DNA from: Schlegelella_A sp038318385
Lineage (GTDB): Bacteria > Pseudomonadota > Gammaproteobacteria > Burkholderiales > Burkholderiaceae_C
NCBI GenBank assembly: GCA_038318385.1
Contig: JBBQCD010000014.1
Span: 1 to 64,000, forward strand
Direction of reading: 5' to 3'
Length of the DNA stretch: 64,000 nt
A program made the translations under genes and the position numbers. Position 1 is the stretch's first letter. Each line of letters begins with the position of its first letter. Below the pieces are notes generated by a model. It was not told the origin of the DNA and ran no database searches. It saw only the letters and a program-made list of their open reading frames with translations. Shown here piece after piece: positions 42,800 through 54,714 of this stretch.

Positions 42800-44737
42800 A
42801 TGTCAGCAGCTGCCATCGCGCCGCACCATCAGATCGTCCCGTCCCCCGACTCACAGCCGCTGGAGTTCACCCCGGCCCTGCGCGATCGGCTGCTGAAGAC
42901 GCAGGTCGACAGCCTCTACGGCCATATCGCCAGCGCCTCGGTCATCTCGACGATCTTCGCGCTGGTGCTGGTGGTCTACCTGACGCCGGTCTTCGGGGCG
43001 ACCGCGGCGCACGCCTGGTTCATCTGCAAGGCCGGATTCGCGGCGGTGCGCTTCAGCCTGGCCCAGGTCTACAAGAGCGAACGGCTGAAGTCGCGCACCG
43101 GCCTCGCGAATACGCTGCTCGTTGCGTCGCTGGTTATCGACGGTGCCATCTGGGGGGTTGCCGGGCTCGGCGTCGCCGGGGCCACCGACGAGATCGTCTA
43201 CCTGCTGATCGCCTGCCTGGCCAGCGTTGCCATGCTCGCGACCTTCGGACTGCAGGTGCGCCAACACGCCACGGCGGGCTTCGTGGTGCCGATGCTGCTG
43301 CCAATGACGCTGGCCCTGCTCTGGCGGGGCGACGCCCTGGGTCTCTTCGCCGCCCTCGGCACGATGCTGATCCTGGCCCAGACCCTGGTCACCGGTTATG
43401 CCTCGGAGCGGCGCATGCGGCGCGAGATCGTGGCTCACGAGCAGACGGCGGTCGCGCTCCTCGAGCGATCCGATGCGCTCGCCAAGCTCGAGCATGCGCT
43501 CGACCAGGTTCGCCGCCAGAGCGCGATCAAGGCCCTTTTCCTCGGCACGATGAGCCACGAGTTGCGCACGCCGCTGCACGGCATCCTCGGACTGACGGAT
43601 CTGCTGAGGCAGCAGTTCGTCGAGCCCGTCGCCAAGCATCGCCTGGAACTGATCGACTCCTCCGGCAAGCACTTGCTGGAGCTGATCGGCGCGCTGCTCG
43701 ACATGTCGCGCATCGATGCCGGCCGCCTGGAACTCCACCCTGCGCCCGTCGATCTCGAGGCCGAGGTGCGTACGCTCGCCGACCTCTACGAGATCCGCTG
43801 CCAGGGGAAGGGCCTCGCATTCCGGACGTCGATCAAGCTTCCTGAATCCTCATGGGTTCTCGCCGACGCGGCGCGTGTGCGCCAGGTGCTGCACAACCTG
43901 CTCGGCAATGCCGTCAAGTTCACGCAGCGCGGCATGGTGAGCCTCAACGTCTACGCCACCGGCAGGACCTTCGCGCTGGAGATCACCGACACCGGCCCCG
44001 GCATCGCGAGCAAGGACCTGTCGCACATCTTCGAAGCCTTCCAGCAAGTCGACGACACCGCATCGCGACCCGCGGACGGCACCGGCCTCGGGCTGACGAT
44101 CGCGCGCGAACTGGCCCGGGCGATGGACGGCGACATCAGCGTCAGCAGCGCCGTTGGTGTCGGCTCGCGATTCACATTCACCGCCGTGCTGGACGCGGTG
44201 GCGCCCCACGAGATTCCGCATCGCGCCGAGAAGGTCGAACGTCCGGCACCGCGGTTGCCCTCAGGCTGCCGGGTACTGCTGGTCGAGGACAACGAAGTCA
44301 ACGCGCTGATCGCGACGGCCAACCTGCATCAGCTCGGCGCGGATGTCACGCGCGCCTACGACGGCAAGGAAGCCGTCACCGCGGCCTTCTCCGACCCGCG
44401 TCCCGACCTCATCCTGATGGACTGCCGCATGCCGGTCATGGACGGGCCCGCTGCGGCGCGGGAGATTCGTGCCATCGAGCGGACTTCCGAACTCGACGCC
44501 CTGCCGATCGTCGCGCTGACGGCCAGCCCGACCGACGAGGAAAAGCAGGAATGCCACGACTCCGGAATGACCGGTTTCCTGTCCAAGCCCTTCACGGTCG
44601 ATCAGCTGGTGCGAGAGATCGGCAGCGCATTGCGCGCAGCTGCCGAAGGCCGCATGCGCGAGCACCCCCTCTACGAGTTCGCGCTCTCACTGGACGACAT
44701 GGAGCCGGACCTCTTTGGCGATGTCACGATGCATTGA
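42800..44737 (+). CDS. Hybrid sensor histidine kinase / response regulator
   Basis: 645 residues from ATG 42800; an earlier in-frame start adds 29 unlikely residues. The N-terminal sensor has five to six transmembrane helices (about 45-195) with very short loops and no extracytoplasmic domain, resembling lipid-signal receptors such as RpfC in layout only. A coiled coil leads to the HisKA domain (MSHELRTPLHGILGL, H253), then HATPase with LLGNAVKFTQ, DTGPGI and GTGLGLTI. A receiver domain follows (CRVLLVEDNEVNALIA; phospho-Asp D541 in LMDCRMPVMDG). No Hpt or output domain. The 3' end overlaps the convergent N-acyltransferase gene by 51 bases. Confidence 0.93.
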   Translation: MSAAAIAPHHQIVPSPDSQPLEFTPALRDRLLKTQVDSLYGHIASASVISTIFALVLVVYLTPVFGATAAHAWFICKAGFAAVRFSLAQVYKSERLKSRTGLANTLLVASLVIDGAIWGVAGLGVAGATDEIVYLLIACLASVAMLATFGLQVRQHATAGFVVPMLLPMTLALLWRGDALGLFAALGTMLILAQTLVTGYASERRMRREIVAHEQTAVALLERSDALAKLEHALDQVRRQSAIKALFLGTMSHELRTPLHGILGLTDLLRQQFVEPVAKHRLELIDSSGKHLLELIGALLDMSRIDAGRLELHPAPVDLEAEVRTLADLYEIRCQGKGLAFRTSIKLPESSWVLADAARVRQVLHNLLGNAVKFTQRGMVSLNVYATGRTFALEITDTGPGIASKDLSHIFEAFQQVDDTASRPADGTGLGLTIARELARAMDGDISVSSAVGVGSRFTFTAVLDAVAPHEIPHRAEKVERPAPRLPSGCRVLLVEDNEVNALIATANLHQLGADVTRAYDGKEAVTAAFSDPRPDLILMDCRMPVMDGPAAAREIRAIERTSELDALPIVALTASPTDEEKQECHDSGMTGFLSKPFTVDQLVREIGSALRAAAEGRMREHPLYEFALSLDDMEPDLFGDVTMH

Positions 44738-45367
44738 CGGCACCACGGCGATGTCCTGGTGGACGACGCCGAACATGAACGGGTAGAGGGGATTGTTCTC
44801 TTCCCGGAAGCGCTGCTCGCACGAACCGATGTGCAGCGCCAGGATGCGGTGCGGCAGATTGCCGCCGTAACCGAGATTCACCGACCGCTTGTCCTCGAAG
44901 ACATCCGTGGCGCCCATCTTCTCGTAAGCCTTCAGCAGCGCCGGCTTGCGCACGCCCATCAGCAGCCAGCGCGCCTGGATGGCCATGCAGTAGAGGTAGG
45001 CGGCCTTCCACAGAGCCAGACGGACGAACGGGTCGGCGCCATGGACGGCGGCCAGGCGCGTGATCTCCGCGCGACCGAACATCGTGAGCTCGGGCGGCGT
45101 CTGGATGTACTTCTCGATCTCCAGTTGCGAGCTGCCCCGGGTGGTCGACTGGACGCGCATGGTGCCGATCGCCTCGCCGGTCGCCTTGTCCTCGCACAGG
45201 AAGACAGCCGTCCACGGCGAAGCGTCGATGGTGTCCGGCAACGCCATCGTCTCGAGATAGCCCGGATTCTTGCGACCGTAGGCCTGTGCCCGCACGTCGC
45301 AGGCGCGCAGCAGGTCATGGTGTGTCTCCACGGGTCTCAACGTGAAAGACAGAAATTCATCCGACAT
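44687..45367 (-). CDS. FeeM / autoinducer-synthase-like N-acyltransferase
   Basis: 226 residues from ATG 45367 with GAGGGAG upstream. The GNAT-like core with EAIGTMRVQSTTRGSSQLE and FGRAEITRLAAVHGADPF recalls the Glu/Arg core of acyl-homoserine-lactone and N-acyl-amino-acid synthases. WLLMGVRKPALLKAYEKMGA is the acyl-CoA-fold side. Two close families fit: N-acyl amino acid synthase FeeM, and the acyltransferases that accompany PEP-CTERM/exosortase systems (a PEP-CTERM protein is encoded at 55682). It would make an N-acyl amino acid or similar lipid from acyl-ACP. A TTGACA promoter and a CRP-like palindrome lie upstream. Product unproven. Confidence 0.82.
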   Translation of the reverse strand: MSDEFLSFTLRPVETHHDLLRACDVRAQAYGRKNPGYLETMALPDTIDASPWTAVFLCEDKATGEAIGTMRVQSTTRGSSQLEIEKYIQTPPELTMFGRAEITRLAAVHGADPFVRLALWKAAYLYCMAIQARWLLMGVRKPALLKAYEKMGATDVFEDKRSVNLGYGGNLPHRILALHIGSCEQRFREENNPLYPFMFGVVHQDIAVVPSMHRDIAKEVRLHVVQ

Positions 45368-45416
45368 GGGGGCTCCCTCGTACTCTTTATGGGCGACCGT
45401 GCGAGAGCGGCGATCG

Positions 45417-45430
45417 GTGATCAATGTCAC
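45417..45430. promoter_or_regulatory. CRP-like palindrome at the N-acyltransferase promoter
   Basis: GTGA-TCAATG-TCAC matches the CRP-family core GTGA-N6-TCAC exactly, though the flanking bases (G and G) are not the ideal T/A. It overlaps the predicted transcription start of the N-acyltransferase gene, a position more typical of repression than activation. Confidence 0.5.
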
Positions 45431-45436
45431 GATTCG

Positions 45437-45465
45437 AGGCTAAGAAAACCGGATTGCGGTGTCAA
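45437..45465 (-). promoter_or_regulatory. Possible promoter of the N-acyltransferase gene
   Basis: A perfect -35 hexamer TTGACA (45460-45465, minus strand) is followed after 17 bases by a weak -10 TAGCCT (45437-45442). A second GTTGAC occurs 14 bases further upstream. Confidence 0.4.
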
Positions 45466-45707
45466 CTCTTCCGCGTCAACGTCTCCAGCCCGCGACGCAC
45501 CCATGAGAACACGTGAACGACGTCACGCCCACGTCGCGAGCCAACAACAAGGAAAGCGACGAACGGTCATGCTTGCCGCTTCGTCAACGCTTTCGCAAAA
45601 CTTCCGCCAACGATGGGCTCGCGAGCGTCCGCAATTGCGCTGGGCCTCACAATGGCCTGTCGCTGGCGTGTCACGACGCGCATTCCCCGATCCCGAAGGA
45701 GTCCCCC

Positions 45708-47285
45708 ATGAATCGCCCCCTCATGCACCTGTTCGTCGCGATGCTGGGCTGCACGCTCGGTCTGACCACCGGCAGCGCCGGTGCCCAGACGAAGACGCTG
45801 CGCTTCGTCGCCCATGCCGACGTGAAGATCCTCGACCCCACCTTCACGACCGCCTACATCACGCGCAACTTCGGCTACATGGTCTACGACACCCTCTTCG
45901 CGCAGGACGCCAAGGGCATCCCGAAGCCGCAGATGGTGGACAAGTACACGACCTCGAAGGACGGCAAGCAGTGGAGCTTCACGCTGCGCCCCGGCCTCAA
46001 GTTCAGCGATGGCAAGGCGGTCACCTCGGCCGACTGCATCGCCTCGTTGCAGCGCTGGAGCGCGCGCGACAGCATCGGGCGGGCGATGGTCGCAGCCGGC
46101 GCCGAGTGGAAAGCCGTCGATGACAACACCTTCACGCTGACCCTCAAAGAGCCCTTCGGCCTGGTGCTCGACGGCCTGGGCAAGCCCTCCGGCTTCCCGC
46201 CGGTGATCCTGCCGGAGCGCCTCGCCAAGGCACCGACGACCGCGCCGCTGACCGAAGTGGTCGGGTCCGGGCCGTTCCTCTTCAAGCGCGACGAATGGGT
46301 GCCGGGCAACAAGGCGGTCTTCCTGAAGAACCCGGCCTACGTCGGCCGCAAGGAGGCTCCGAGCGGCCTCTCGGGCAACAAGACGGCGAAGTTCGATCGC
46401 GTCGAATGGCTCTACCTCCCGGACTCGAACAGCTCGACCGCAGCGCTGAAAAACGGCGAAGTCGACATGCTCGAGCAGGTCCCGCCGGACTACATCACGC
46501 CGCTGCGCTCCGACCCCAACATCAAGGTCGGTAGCGGCGGCTCCTACCAGGGCTTCGTCGTCTTCAACCAGACCTTCCCGCCGTTCAACAACGCCAAGGC
46601 CCGCCAGGCCGTGCTGCACGCGATCAATCAGGAGAAGTACGTGGCGAGCATGGGCTATCCGCTCGACATGCGCCTGACCTACTGCGCCACCTGGTTCATC
46701 TGCGGGGGACCGAACCAGACCGAGGCCGGCGCCGAGCCGTTCCGCAAGCCCGATATCGCCAAGGCCAAGCAGTTGCTCGCCGAGAGCGGCTACAAGGGCG
46801 AGAAGATCGTCGTGCTCGTGCCGACCGACATCACCTACCTGAACGCCGCCGCGCTGGTCACCGTGCAGACGCTCAAGAGCATCGGCATGAACGTCGATGC
46901 GCAGACCAGCGACTGGGCCACGATCACGGCGCGACGCGCGAAGAAGGAAGCTCCCGATGCCGGCGGCTGGAACGTCTACGTCACCGTGGCGGGCGAGTTC
47001 GACGTCAATTCGCCGATGACCAACGCCTACCTCAGCGCTTCCTGCGGCAACAGCCTGCCGGGCTGGCCTTGCGACAAGCCGCTCGACGAACTGCGCACCG
47101 CCTGGATTCGCGAGACCGTCCCGGCCAAGCGCAAGGAACTGCTCGACCGGTTCCAGGAACGTGCCTTCGAGGCCGTGCCCTACGCCTACTTCGGCCAGTA
47201 CTCGCCGGCCTATGCGGCGCGCAAGAGCATCAAGGGTCTCGACCAGCTGTGGGGCATCCCGACCCTCTGGGTCCTCGACAAGTAG
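45708..47285 (+). CDS. Peptide-type ABC transporter substrate-binding protein
   Basis: 525 residues from ATG 45708 with GAAGGAG six bases upstream. The N-terminal signal peptide (HLFVAMLGCTLGLTTGSAGAQ) is cleaved near residue 26. The SBP family 5 fold is marked by FGYMVYDTLFAQDAKGIPKP, FTLRPGLKFSDGKAVTSAD and VVFNQTFPPFNNAKARQAVL. It captures oligo- or dipeptides or related amino-acid conjugates in the periplasm. It heads the five-gene importer operon (45708-51212). The exact ligand cannot be read from sequence; context suggests D-amino-acid-containing or N-acylated peptides. Confidence 0.93.
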   Translation: MNRPLMHLFVAMLGCTLGLTTGSAGAQTKTLRFVAHADVKILDPTFTTAYITRNFGYMVYDTLFAQDAKGIPKPQMVDKYTTSKDGKQWSFTLRPGLKFSDGKAVTSADCIASLQRWSARDSIGRAMVAAGAEWKAVDDNTFTLTLKEPFGLVLDGLGKPSGFPPVILPERLAKAPTTAPLTEVVGSGPFLFKRDEWVPGNKAVFLKNPAYVGRKEAPSGLSGNKTAKFDRVEWLYLPDSNSSTAALKNGEVDMLEQVPPDYITPLRSDPNIKVGSGGSYQGFVVFNQTFPPFNNAKARQAVLHAINQEKYVASMGYPLDMRLTYCATWFICGGPNQTEAGAEPFRKPDIAKAKQLLAESGYKGEKIVVLVPTDITYLNAAALVTVQTLKSIGMNVDAQTSDWATITARRAKKEAPDAGGWNVYVTVAGEFDVNSPMTNAYLSASCGNSLPGWPCDKPLDELRTAWIRETVPAKRKELLDRFQERAFEAVPYAYFGQYSPAYAARKSIKGLDQLWGIPTLWVLDK

Positions 47286-47327
47286 CCTTGCCGCACGCCG
47301 GCCCCGCGCCGGCCCAAGACCGACACC

Positions 47328-48263
<936 letters not shown>

Positions 48264-48321
48264 CCGATCGCCGCACCCGACCAGCCTCCCGTCGCAACCG
48301 CTCCTCTCACACTCTCCGCCG

Positions 48322-49188
48322 ATGACCGCTCCCTCCCTTTCCGTCATCGCCGCGCCGTCGCTACGCTGGCGCTGGCTGCGCAAGCATCCGACGCTGATCG
48401 TCGGCGCCATCCTGCTGATCGCGATGGCCCTGATAGCGCTGGCCGCACCCTGGCTCGCAACCCACGACCCGCAGGACATCGACCCGCTGGCGCGGCTGCA
48501 ACCGCCTTCGGCCGAGCACCGCTTCGGCACCGACGCCCTCGGCCGCGACGTCTACAGCCGCGCCGTCCTCGGCAGCCGTGTCTCGCTGATCGTCGGCATC
48601 ACCGTCGCGGTTCTCTCGGGCGTGATCGGCGTCGTGCTCGGCCTGGTCGCCGGCTTCGTCCGCGCCGCCGACGGTCTCGTCATGCGCGTGATGGACGGCC
48701 TGATGGCGATTCCCGGCATCCTGCTGGCGATCGCGCTGATGGCGGTGACGCGCGCCAGCCTGACGACGGTGATCGTCGCCATCACCGTGCCCGAGGTGCC
48801 GCGCGTGGTGCGCCTGGTGCGTTCGCTGTCGCTGACCTTGCGCGAGCAGCTCTTCGTCGAGGCCGCGCACGCCATCGGCACGCGGCTTCCAGCGATCCTC
48901 TGGCGTCACGTGCTGCCGAACATGATGGCGCCATTGATGGTGCAGGCCACCTTCATCGCCGCCTCGGCGGTGCTGATCGAGGCGGCGCTGTCGTTCCTCG
49001 GCGTCGGCGTGCCGGGGCAGACGCCGAGCTGGGGCAACATGATGGCCGAGGGCCGCAACTTCGTCGCGGTCGCCTTCCACATCATCCTCTTCCCCGGCAT
49101 CCTGCTGGCATTGACGGTGCTGGCGATCAACCTGCTCGGCGACGGCCTGCGCGATGCGCTCGATCCTCGCCTGGCGCGCCAGCTCTAG
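48322..49188 (+). CDS. Peptide-type ABC transporter permease (DppC-like)
   Basis: 288 residues. The OppC-type N-terminal helix (TLIVGAILLIAMALIALAAP) is followed by HRFGTDALGRDVYSRAVLGS, typical of DppC. The EAA loop is EAAHAIGTRLPAILWRHVLP. Ends six bases before the next ATG. Confidence 0.94.
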   Translation: MTAPSLSVIAAPSLRWRWLRKHPTLIVGAILLIAMALIALAAPWLATHDPQDIDPLARLQPPSAEHRFGTDALGRDVYSRAVLGSRVSLIVGITVAVLSGVIGVVLGLVAGFVRAADGLVMRVMDGLMAIPGILLAIALMAVTRASLTTVIVAITVPEVPRVVRLVRSLSLTLREQLFVEAAHAIGTRLPAILWRHVLPNMMAPLMVQATFIAASAVLIEAALSFLGVGVPGQTPSWGNMMAEGRNFVAVAFHIILFPGILLALTVLAINLLGDGLRDALDPRLARQL

Positions 49189-49194
49189 CCCCCG

Positions 49195-51212
<2,018 letters not shown>

Positions 51213-51335
51213 TGCACCCCGGGACGCAAACGGCGCCGGGTCCGAGCGCGCTGCCCGCGCCTAGGGTGGGCCGGCCCTGCGCTATCCTGCCGTGGCTCAG
51301 GAACCCTTCACGACTCTGTCCACTCGGGAGCCCAC

Positions 51336-52829
51336 ATGCCTGCCACGCCGCATGACTTCGACCTGCTGATCCGCGGCGGTACCGTGATCGATGGCACCCG
51401 GGCGCCGCGCTACGACGCCGACGTCGGCATCCGCGACGGTCGAATCGTCGACATCGGCGCGCTCGGCGGAAGATCCGCGAAGCAGACGCTCGATGCAGCC
51501 GGGCGCATCGTCGCCCCCGGCTTCATCGACTCACACACCCACGACGACCAGGCGCTGCTGTCGCAACCCGACATGAGCTTCAAGGTCTCGCAAGGCGTGA
51601 CGTCGGTCGTTGCCGGCAACTGCGGCATCAGCATCGCACCGCTGCGCGCCGACTCGCCGTTGCCATCACCGCTCGACCTGCTCGACGCCAGCGCGAGGGC
51701 ACGCTTCGGCAGCTTCGCCGACTACTTCGCCGAGCTCGCGCGCACGCCGCCGGCGGTCAACGTCGCGGCGCTCGTCGGCCATTCGACCCTGCGCGTGCGG
51801 ACGATGTCGTCCCTCGACCGCGTGGCCGAACCGGCGGAGATCGCCGCCATGCAGACACTGCTCGCCGAGGCGCTCCAAGCCGGCGCGATCGGCCTTTCCA
51901 CCGGAACCTTCTATCCGCCGGCCGTGAAGGCGACGACCGAGGAGATCGTCGAGGTCGGCCGCCCGTTGACCGCCAGCGGCGGCCTCTACGTGACCCACAT
52001 GCGCGACGAGTCCGACCGGGTGATGGAGGCGCTCGACGAGACGTTCAGGATCGGCCGCGAGCTCGACGTGGCCGTCGTCGTCTCGCACCACAAGGTGCAG
52101 AACACACCGAACTTCGGTCGCTCGGCAGTGACGCTGCCGCACATTCGCGCCGCCATGGACTGCCAGTGCGTCGCCCTCGACTGCTACCCCTACGATGCCG
52201 GCTCGACCATGATCCGCACCGACCGCGGCATGCTCGAGGGCCGGGTGCTGATCGCCTCGAGCGAGCCGCATCCGGAATGCGCCGGCCGCGACCTCGACGC
52301 CATTGCCGCCGAATGGGACGTGGCCAAGGACGAAGCGGCGCGGCGGCTGCAGCCCGGCAGCGCGATTTACTTCCTGATGGACGAGGGCGACGTGCGCAAC
52401 ATCCTCGCCTTCGACGAGACCATGATCGGCTCGGACGGCATTCCCGTCGGCGAGAAGCCCCATCCGCGCCTGTGGGGCACGTTCCCGCGCGTGCTCGGCC
52501 ACTACAGCCGCGACGTCGGCCTGTTCCCGCTGGAGACGGCAGTCTGGAAGATGACCGGCCTCACCGCGCGCAACTTCGGCCTGGCCGGCCGCGGCACGCT
52601 CGCTGTGGGCCAGGCGGCCGACGTCGTCGTCTTCGATGCAGCGACGATCCGCGACGCCGCGAGCTACGAGTCGCCCAAGCAGGCGGCCGAGGGCATCGAC
52701 ACGGTCATCGTCAACGGCGCGATCACCTGGCAGCACGGGCGCCACACCGGCGCGCGCAGTGGCCAGGTGCTGCGCCGCGAGGCGGGTACGGCGGCGCCGC
52801 GCAAGACCGCCACCGGCACCGGCCCCTGA
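51336..52829 (+). CDS. N-acyl-D-amino-acid deacylase (D-aminoacylase)
   Basis: 497-residue amidohydrolase that hydrolyses N-acyl-D-amino acids to free D-amino acids and fatty acids or other acyl groups. The metal-binding pair is FIDSHTHDDQALL; the family signature is VTSVVAGNCGISIAPL. A second-metal site Cys-type contact is LDCYPYDAGSTMI; further catalytic residues are near SDGIPVGEKPHPRLWG. The C-terminal beta domain ends with VGQAADVVVFDAAT. It follows the importer operon by 123 bases, with a TATCCT -10-like element between, and RidA is downstream. Confidence 0.93.
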   Translation: MPATPHDFDLLIRGGTVIDGTRAPRYDADVGIRDGRIVDIGALGGRSAKQTLDAAGRIVAPGFIDSHTHDDQALLSQPDMSFKVSQGVTSVVAGNCGISIAPLRADSPLPSPLDLLDASARARFGSFADYFAELARTPPAVNVAALVGHSTLRVRTMSSLDRVAEPAEIAAMQTLLAEALQAGAIGLSTGTFYPPAVKATTEEIVEVGRPLTASGGLYVTHMRDESDRVMEALDETFRIGRELDVAVVVSHHKVQNTPNFGRSAVTLPHIRAAMDCQCVALDCYPYDAGSTMIRTDRGMLEGRVLIASSEPHPECAGRDLDAIAAEWDVAKDEAARRLQPGSAIYFLMDEGDVRNILAFDETMIGSDGIPVGEKPHPRLWGTFPRVLGHYSRDVGLFPLETAVWKMTGLTARNFGLAGRGTLAVGQAADVVVFDAATIRDAASYESPKQAAEGIDTVIVNGAITWQHGRHTGARSGQVLRREAGTAAPRKTATGTGP

Positions 52830-52901
52830 AACGAGTCGCGGCGCCGAACGCGACGCAGATCGCGGCCTTGCGCCGCCCAGTTCACAGGGAGTCAGACCCC
52901 G

Positions 52902-53285
52902 ATGACGACGATCCAGCGCTATCCCACGCCCCTGCCGATGCCGTTTTCCAAAGCGGTACGGGCCGGCGGATTCCTCTTTCTTTCAGGCGTGCTGCCGATG
53001 GACGCCGACGGTCGCCTCGTCGAAGGCGACATCGGCGTGCAGACGCGCGTCGTGCTCGAGCGCATCGCGGCCAACCTCGGCGATGCCGGGGCCGGACTGG
53101 CCGATGTCGTCCGCGTCACCGTCTGGCTCGCCGACCTCGAAGACTTCGCCGCCTTCAACGACGAGTACCGACGTCACTTCAGCGCCGGATTTCCGACGCG
53201 CTCGACCGTCGAGGCCCGGCTCTACGGCGGCGCCCGTGTCGAGATCGAGGTGCAGGCGCTCGCCCCGGCCGGCGCGTCCTCCTGA
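52902..53285 (+). CDS. RidA family enamine/imine deaminase
   Basis: 127 residues, trimeric cytoplasmic protein that hydrolyses reactive enamine/imine intermediates produced by PLP enzymes and amino-acid oxidases. The landmarks are PMPFSKAVRAGGFLFLSG, ADVVRVTVWLADLEDFAAFN and FPTRSTVEARLYGGARVEIEV; the last holds the Arg-type ligand contact. It is downstream of the D-aminoacylase gene by 72 bases, fitting a role in detoxifying imines from the DAO-like oxidase at 40017. Confidence 0.93.
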   Translation: MTTIQRYPTPLPMPFSKAVRAGGFLFLSGVLPMDADGRLVEGDIGVQTRVVLERIAANLGDAGAGLADVVRVTVWLADLEDFAAFNDEYRRHFSAGFPTRSTVEARLYGGARVEIEVQALAPAGASS

Positions 53286-53304
53286 GGCAGAAGGCGGCGT
53301 CCCT

Positions 53305-54609
53305 TCAGGTCGCGGGGCCTGGGACCGCCGCCACGGCCGTCGCCAGCACCTTGTCGATGCGCTTGCCGTCGAGGTCGATCACCTCGAAGCGCCAGCCTTC
53401 CCATTCGACCGAGTCCGTGATGTCGGGCAGCCGGCCGAGCAGCAGCATGATCATGCCGGCGAGCGTGTTGTAGCGGCCCCGGTCCTCTTCGGGCAGATCC
53501 TTGAGGTCGAGGCGGTCCTTCAGTTCCGGCGTCGGGATCAGGCCGTCGAAGAGCCAGCTGCCGTCGGGCCGGCGCACCGCCCACGAGTCCTCGTCGGTCG
53601 GCGCGCTGAACTCGCCGGTGATCGCCTCGAGGACGTCGCGCACGGTGATCATCCCCTGGACCTCGCCGTACTCGTCGACGACGAACACGATCTGCGTGCT
53701 GGACGCGCGGAAGCGCTCGAGGAGCTCCATCCCGGACAAGGTCTCCGGCACGAACACCGGCGCCTGAAGACCTTCGGTCAACGCGAGCGGCTGGGCGCTC
53801 ATCACCCGCTGCAGCAGGCTTTGCGCCGACATCAGCCCGAGCACGTCGTCGAGACCGCCCCGGCACACCGGATAGCGCGAATGCTCCTCGTCGGTGATCA
53901 CGGCCAGCACGTCGTCGGCGCTGCCGGCGGCATCGAGCCAGACGATCTCGGCGCGGGGAATCATCATCGAGCCCACCTGGCGGTCGTCGAGGCGAAAGAC
54001 GTTGCGCACCATCTGGTGCTCCTGGGCCTCGATCACGCCGGCGTCGAGACCCTCTTCCAGGCTGGCGGCGATCTCTTCCTCGGTGACGCTGCGGTCGGGC
54101 GCACCACGTATCCCCAGCAGCTGCAGCGTGCCCTCGGTGCACCACGACAGCAGCTTGACGAACGGCCGCGCGATCAGCGAGAGCCACTCCATCGGCCGGG
54201 CGACGACTCGGGCGATCGCCTCGGGGTACATCAGGCCGAGGCGCTTGGGCACCAGTTCGCCGAAGATGATGGTGAGAAAGGTGATGGAGACGACGACGAG
54301 CGCGGTGGACGTGATCTCCGCCGCGCGCGCCTGCAGGGGCGCGTTGTCGCGCAGCCAGTGGGCCAGCGGTGCCGAGAACGCGGCGTCGCCGACGATGCCG
54401 TTGAGGATGCCGATGGACGTGATGCCGACCTGGACCACCGAGAGGAACTTGGTCGGATCCTCGTGCAGAGCCATCGCATGCAGGGCGCCGGAGTCGCCGG
54501 TCTCGACCATCACCTGGAGACGGGCCTTGCGGCTGGCCGTGAGCGCCATTTCCGACATGGCGAACAGCGCGTTGAGCAGGATCAGAAACAGCAGCAGGGC
54601 AACGTCCAT
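53305..54609 (-). CDS. CNNM/CorC (HlyC) family membrane protein with CBS domains
   Basis: 434 residues from ATG 54609. The DUF21 membrane domain of four helices (LLLFLILLNALFAMSEMALT, KFLSVVQVGITSIGILNGIV) is followed by two CBS domains (MMIPRAEIVWLDAAGSADDV and IVFVVDEYGEVQGMITVRDV) and a C-terminal CorC_HlyC domain (RYNTLAGMIMLLLGRLPDI). Homologues act in magnesium or other cation efflux. Converges with ridA and diverges from apaH. Confidence 0.93.
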   Translation of the reverse strand: MDVALLLFLILLNALFAMSEMALTASRKARLQVMVETGDSGALHAMALHEDPTKFLSVVQVGITSIGILNGIVGDAAFSAPLAHWLRDNAPLQARAAEITSTALVVVSITFLTIIFGELVPKRLGLMYPEAIARVVARPMEWLSLIARPFVKLLSWCTEGTLQLLGIRGAPDRSVTEEEIAASLEEGLDAGVIEAQEHQMVRNVFRLDDRQVGSMMIPRAEIVWLDAAGSADDVLAVITDEEHSRYPVCRGGLDDVLGLMSAQSLLQRVMSAQPLALTEGLQAPVFVPETLSGMELLERFRASSTQIVFVVDEYGEVQGMITVRDVLEAITGEFSAPTDEDSWAVRRPDGSWLFDGLIPTPELKDRLDLKDLPEEDRGRYNTLAGMIMLLLGRLPDITDSVEWEGWRFEVIDLDGKRIDKVLATAVAAVPGPAT

Positions 54610-54714
54610 GCGGGGCGCGCGGATGGGGGGAAGGCCAGCGTAGCAGAATCGATGCATGGCTCACCTCCGCGCATCCCATCGCAGCCCGCGCAGCCGTCAC
54701 GGCACCCGGCCCGA

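Larger units (their letters stand above)
45368..45707. other. 340-base divergent regulatory region
   Basis: Between the leftward N-acyltransferase and the rightward ABC substrate-binding gene. It holds the minus-strand promoter and CRP-like site listed separately. No gene or RNA is supported in the rest; the transporter ATG is preceded by GAAGGAG, but I see no clear promoter for it. Confidence 0.6.

Noticed and set aside
44687..45367. True LuxI-type homoserine lactone synthase
   Set aside because: Only the core acyltransferase pattern is shared and no LuxR partner is adjacent; FeeM/exosortase-linked families fit better.
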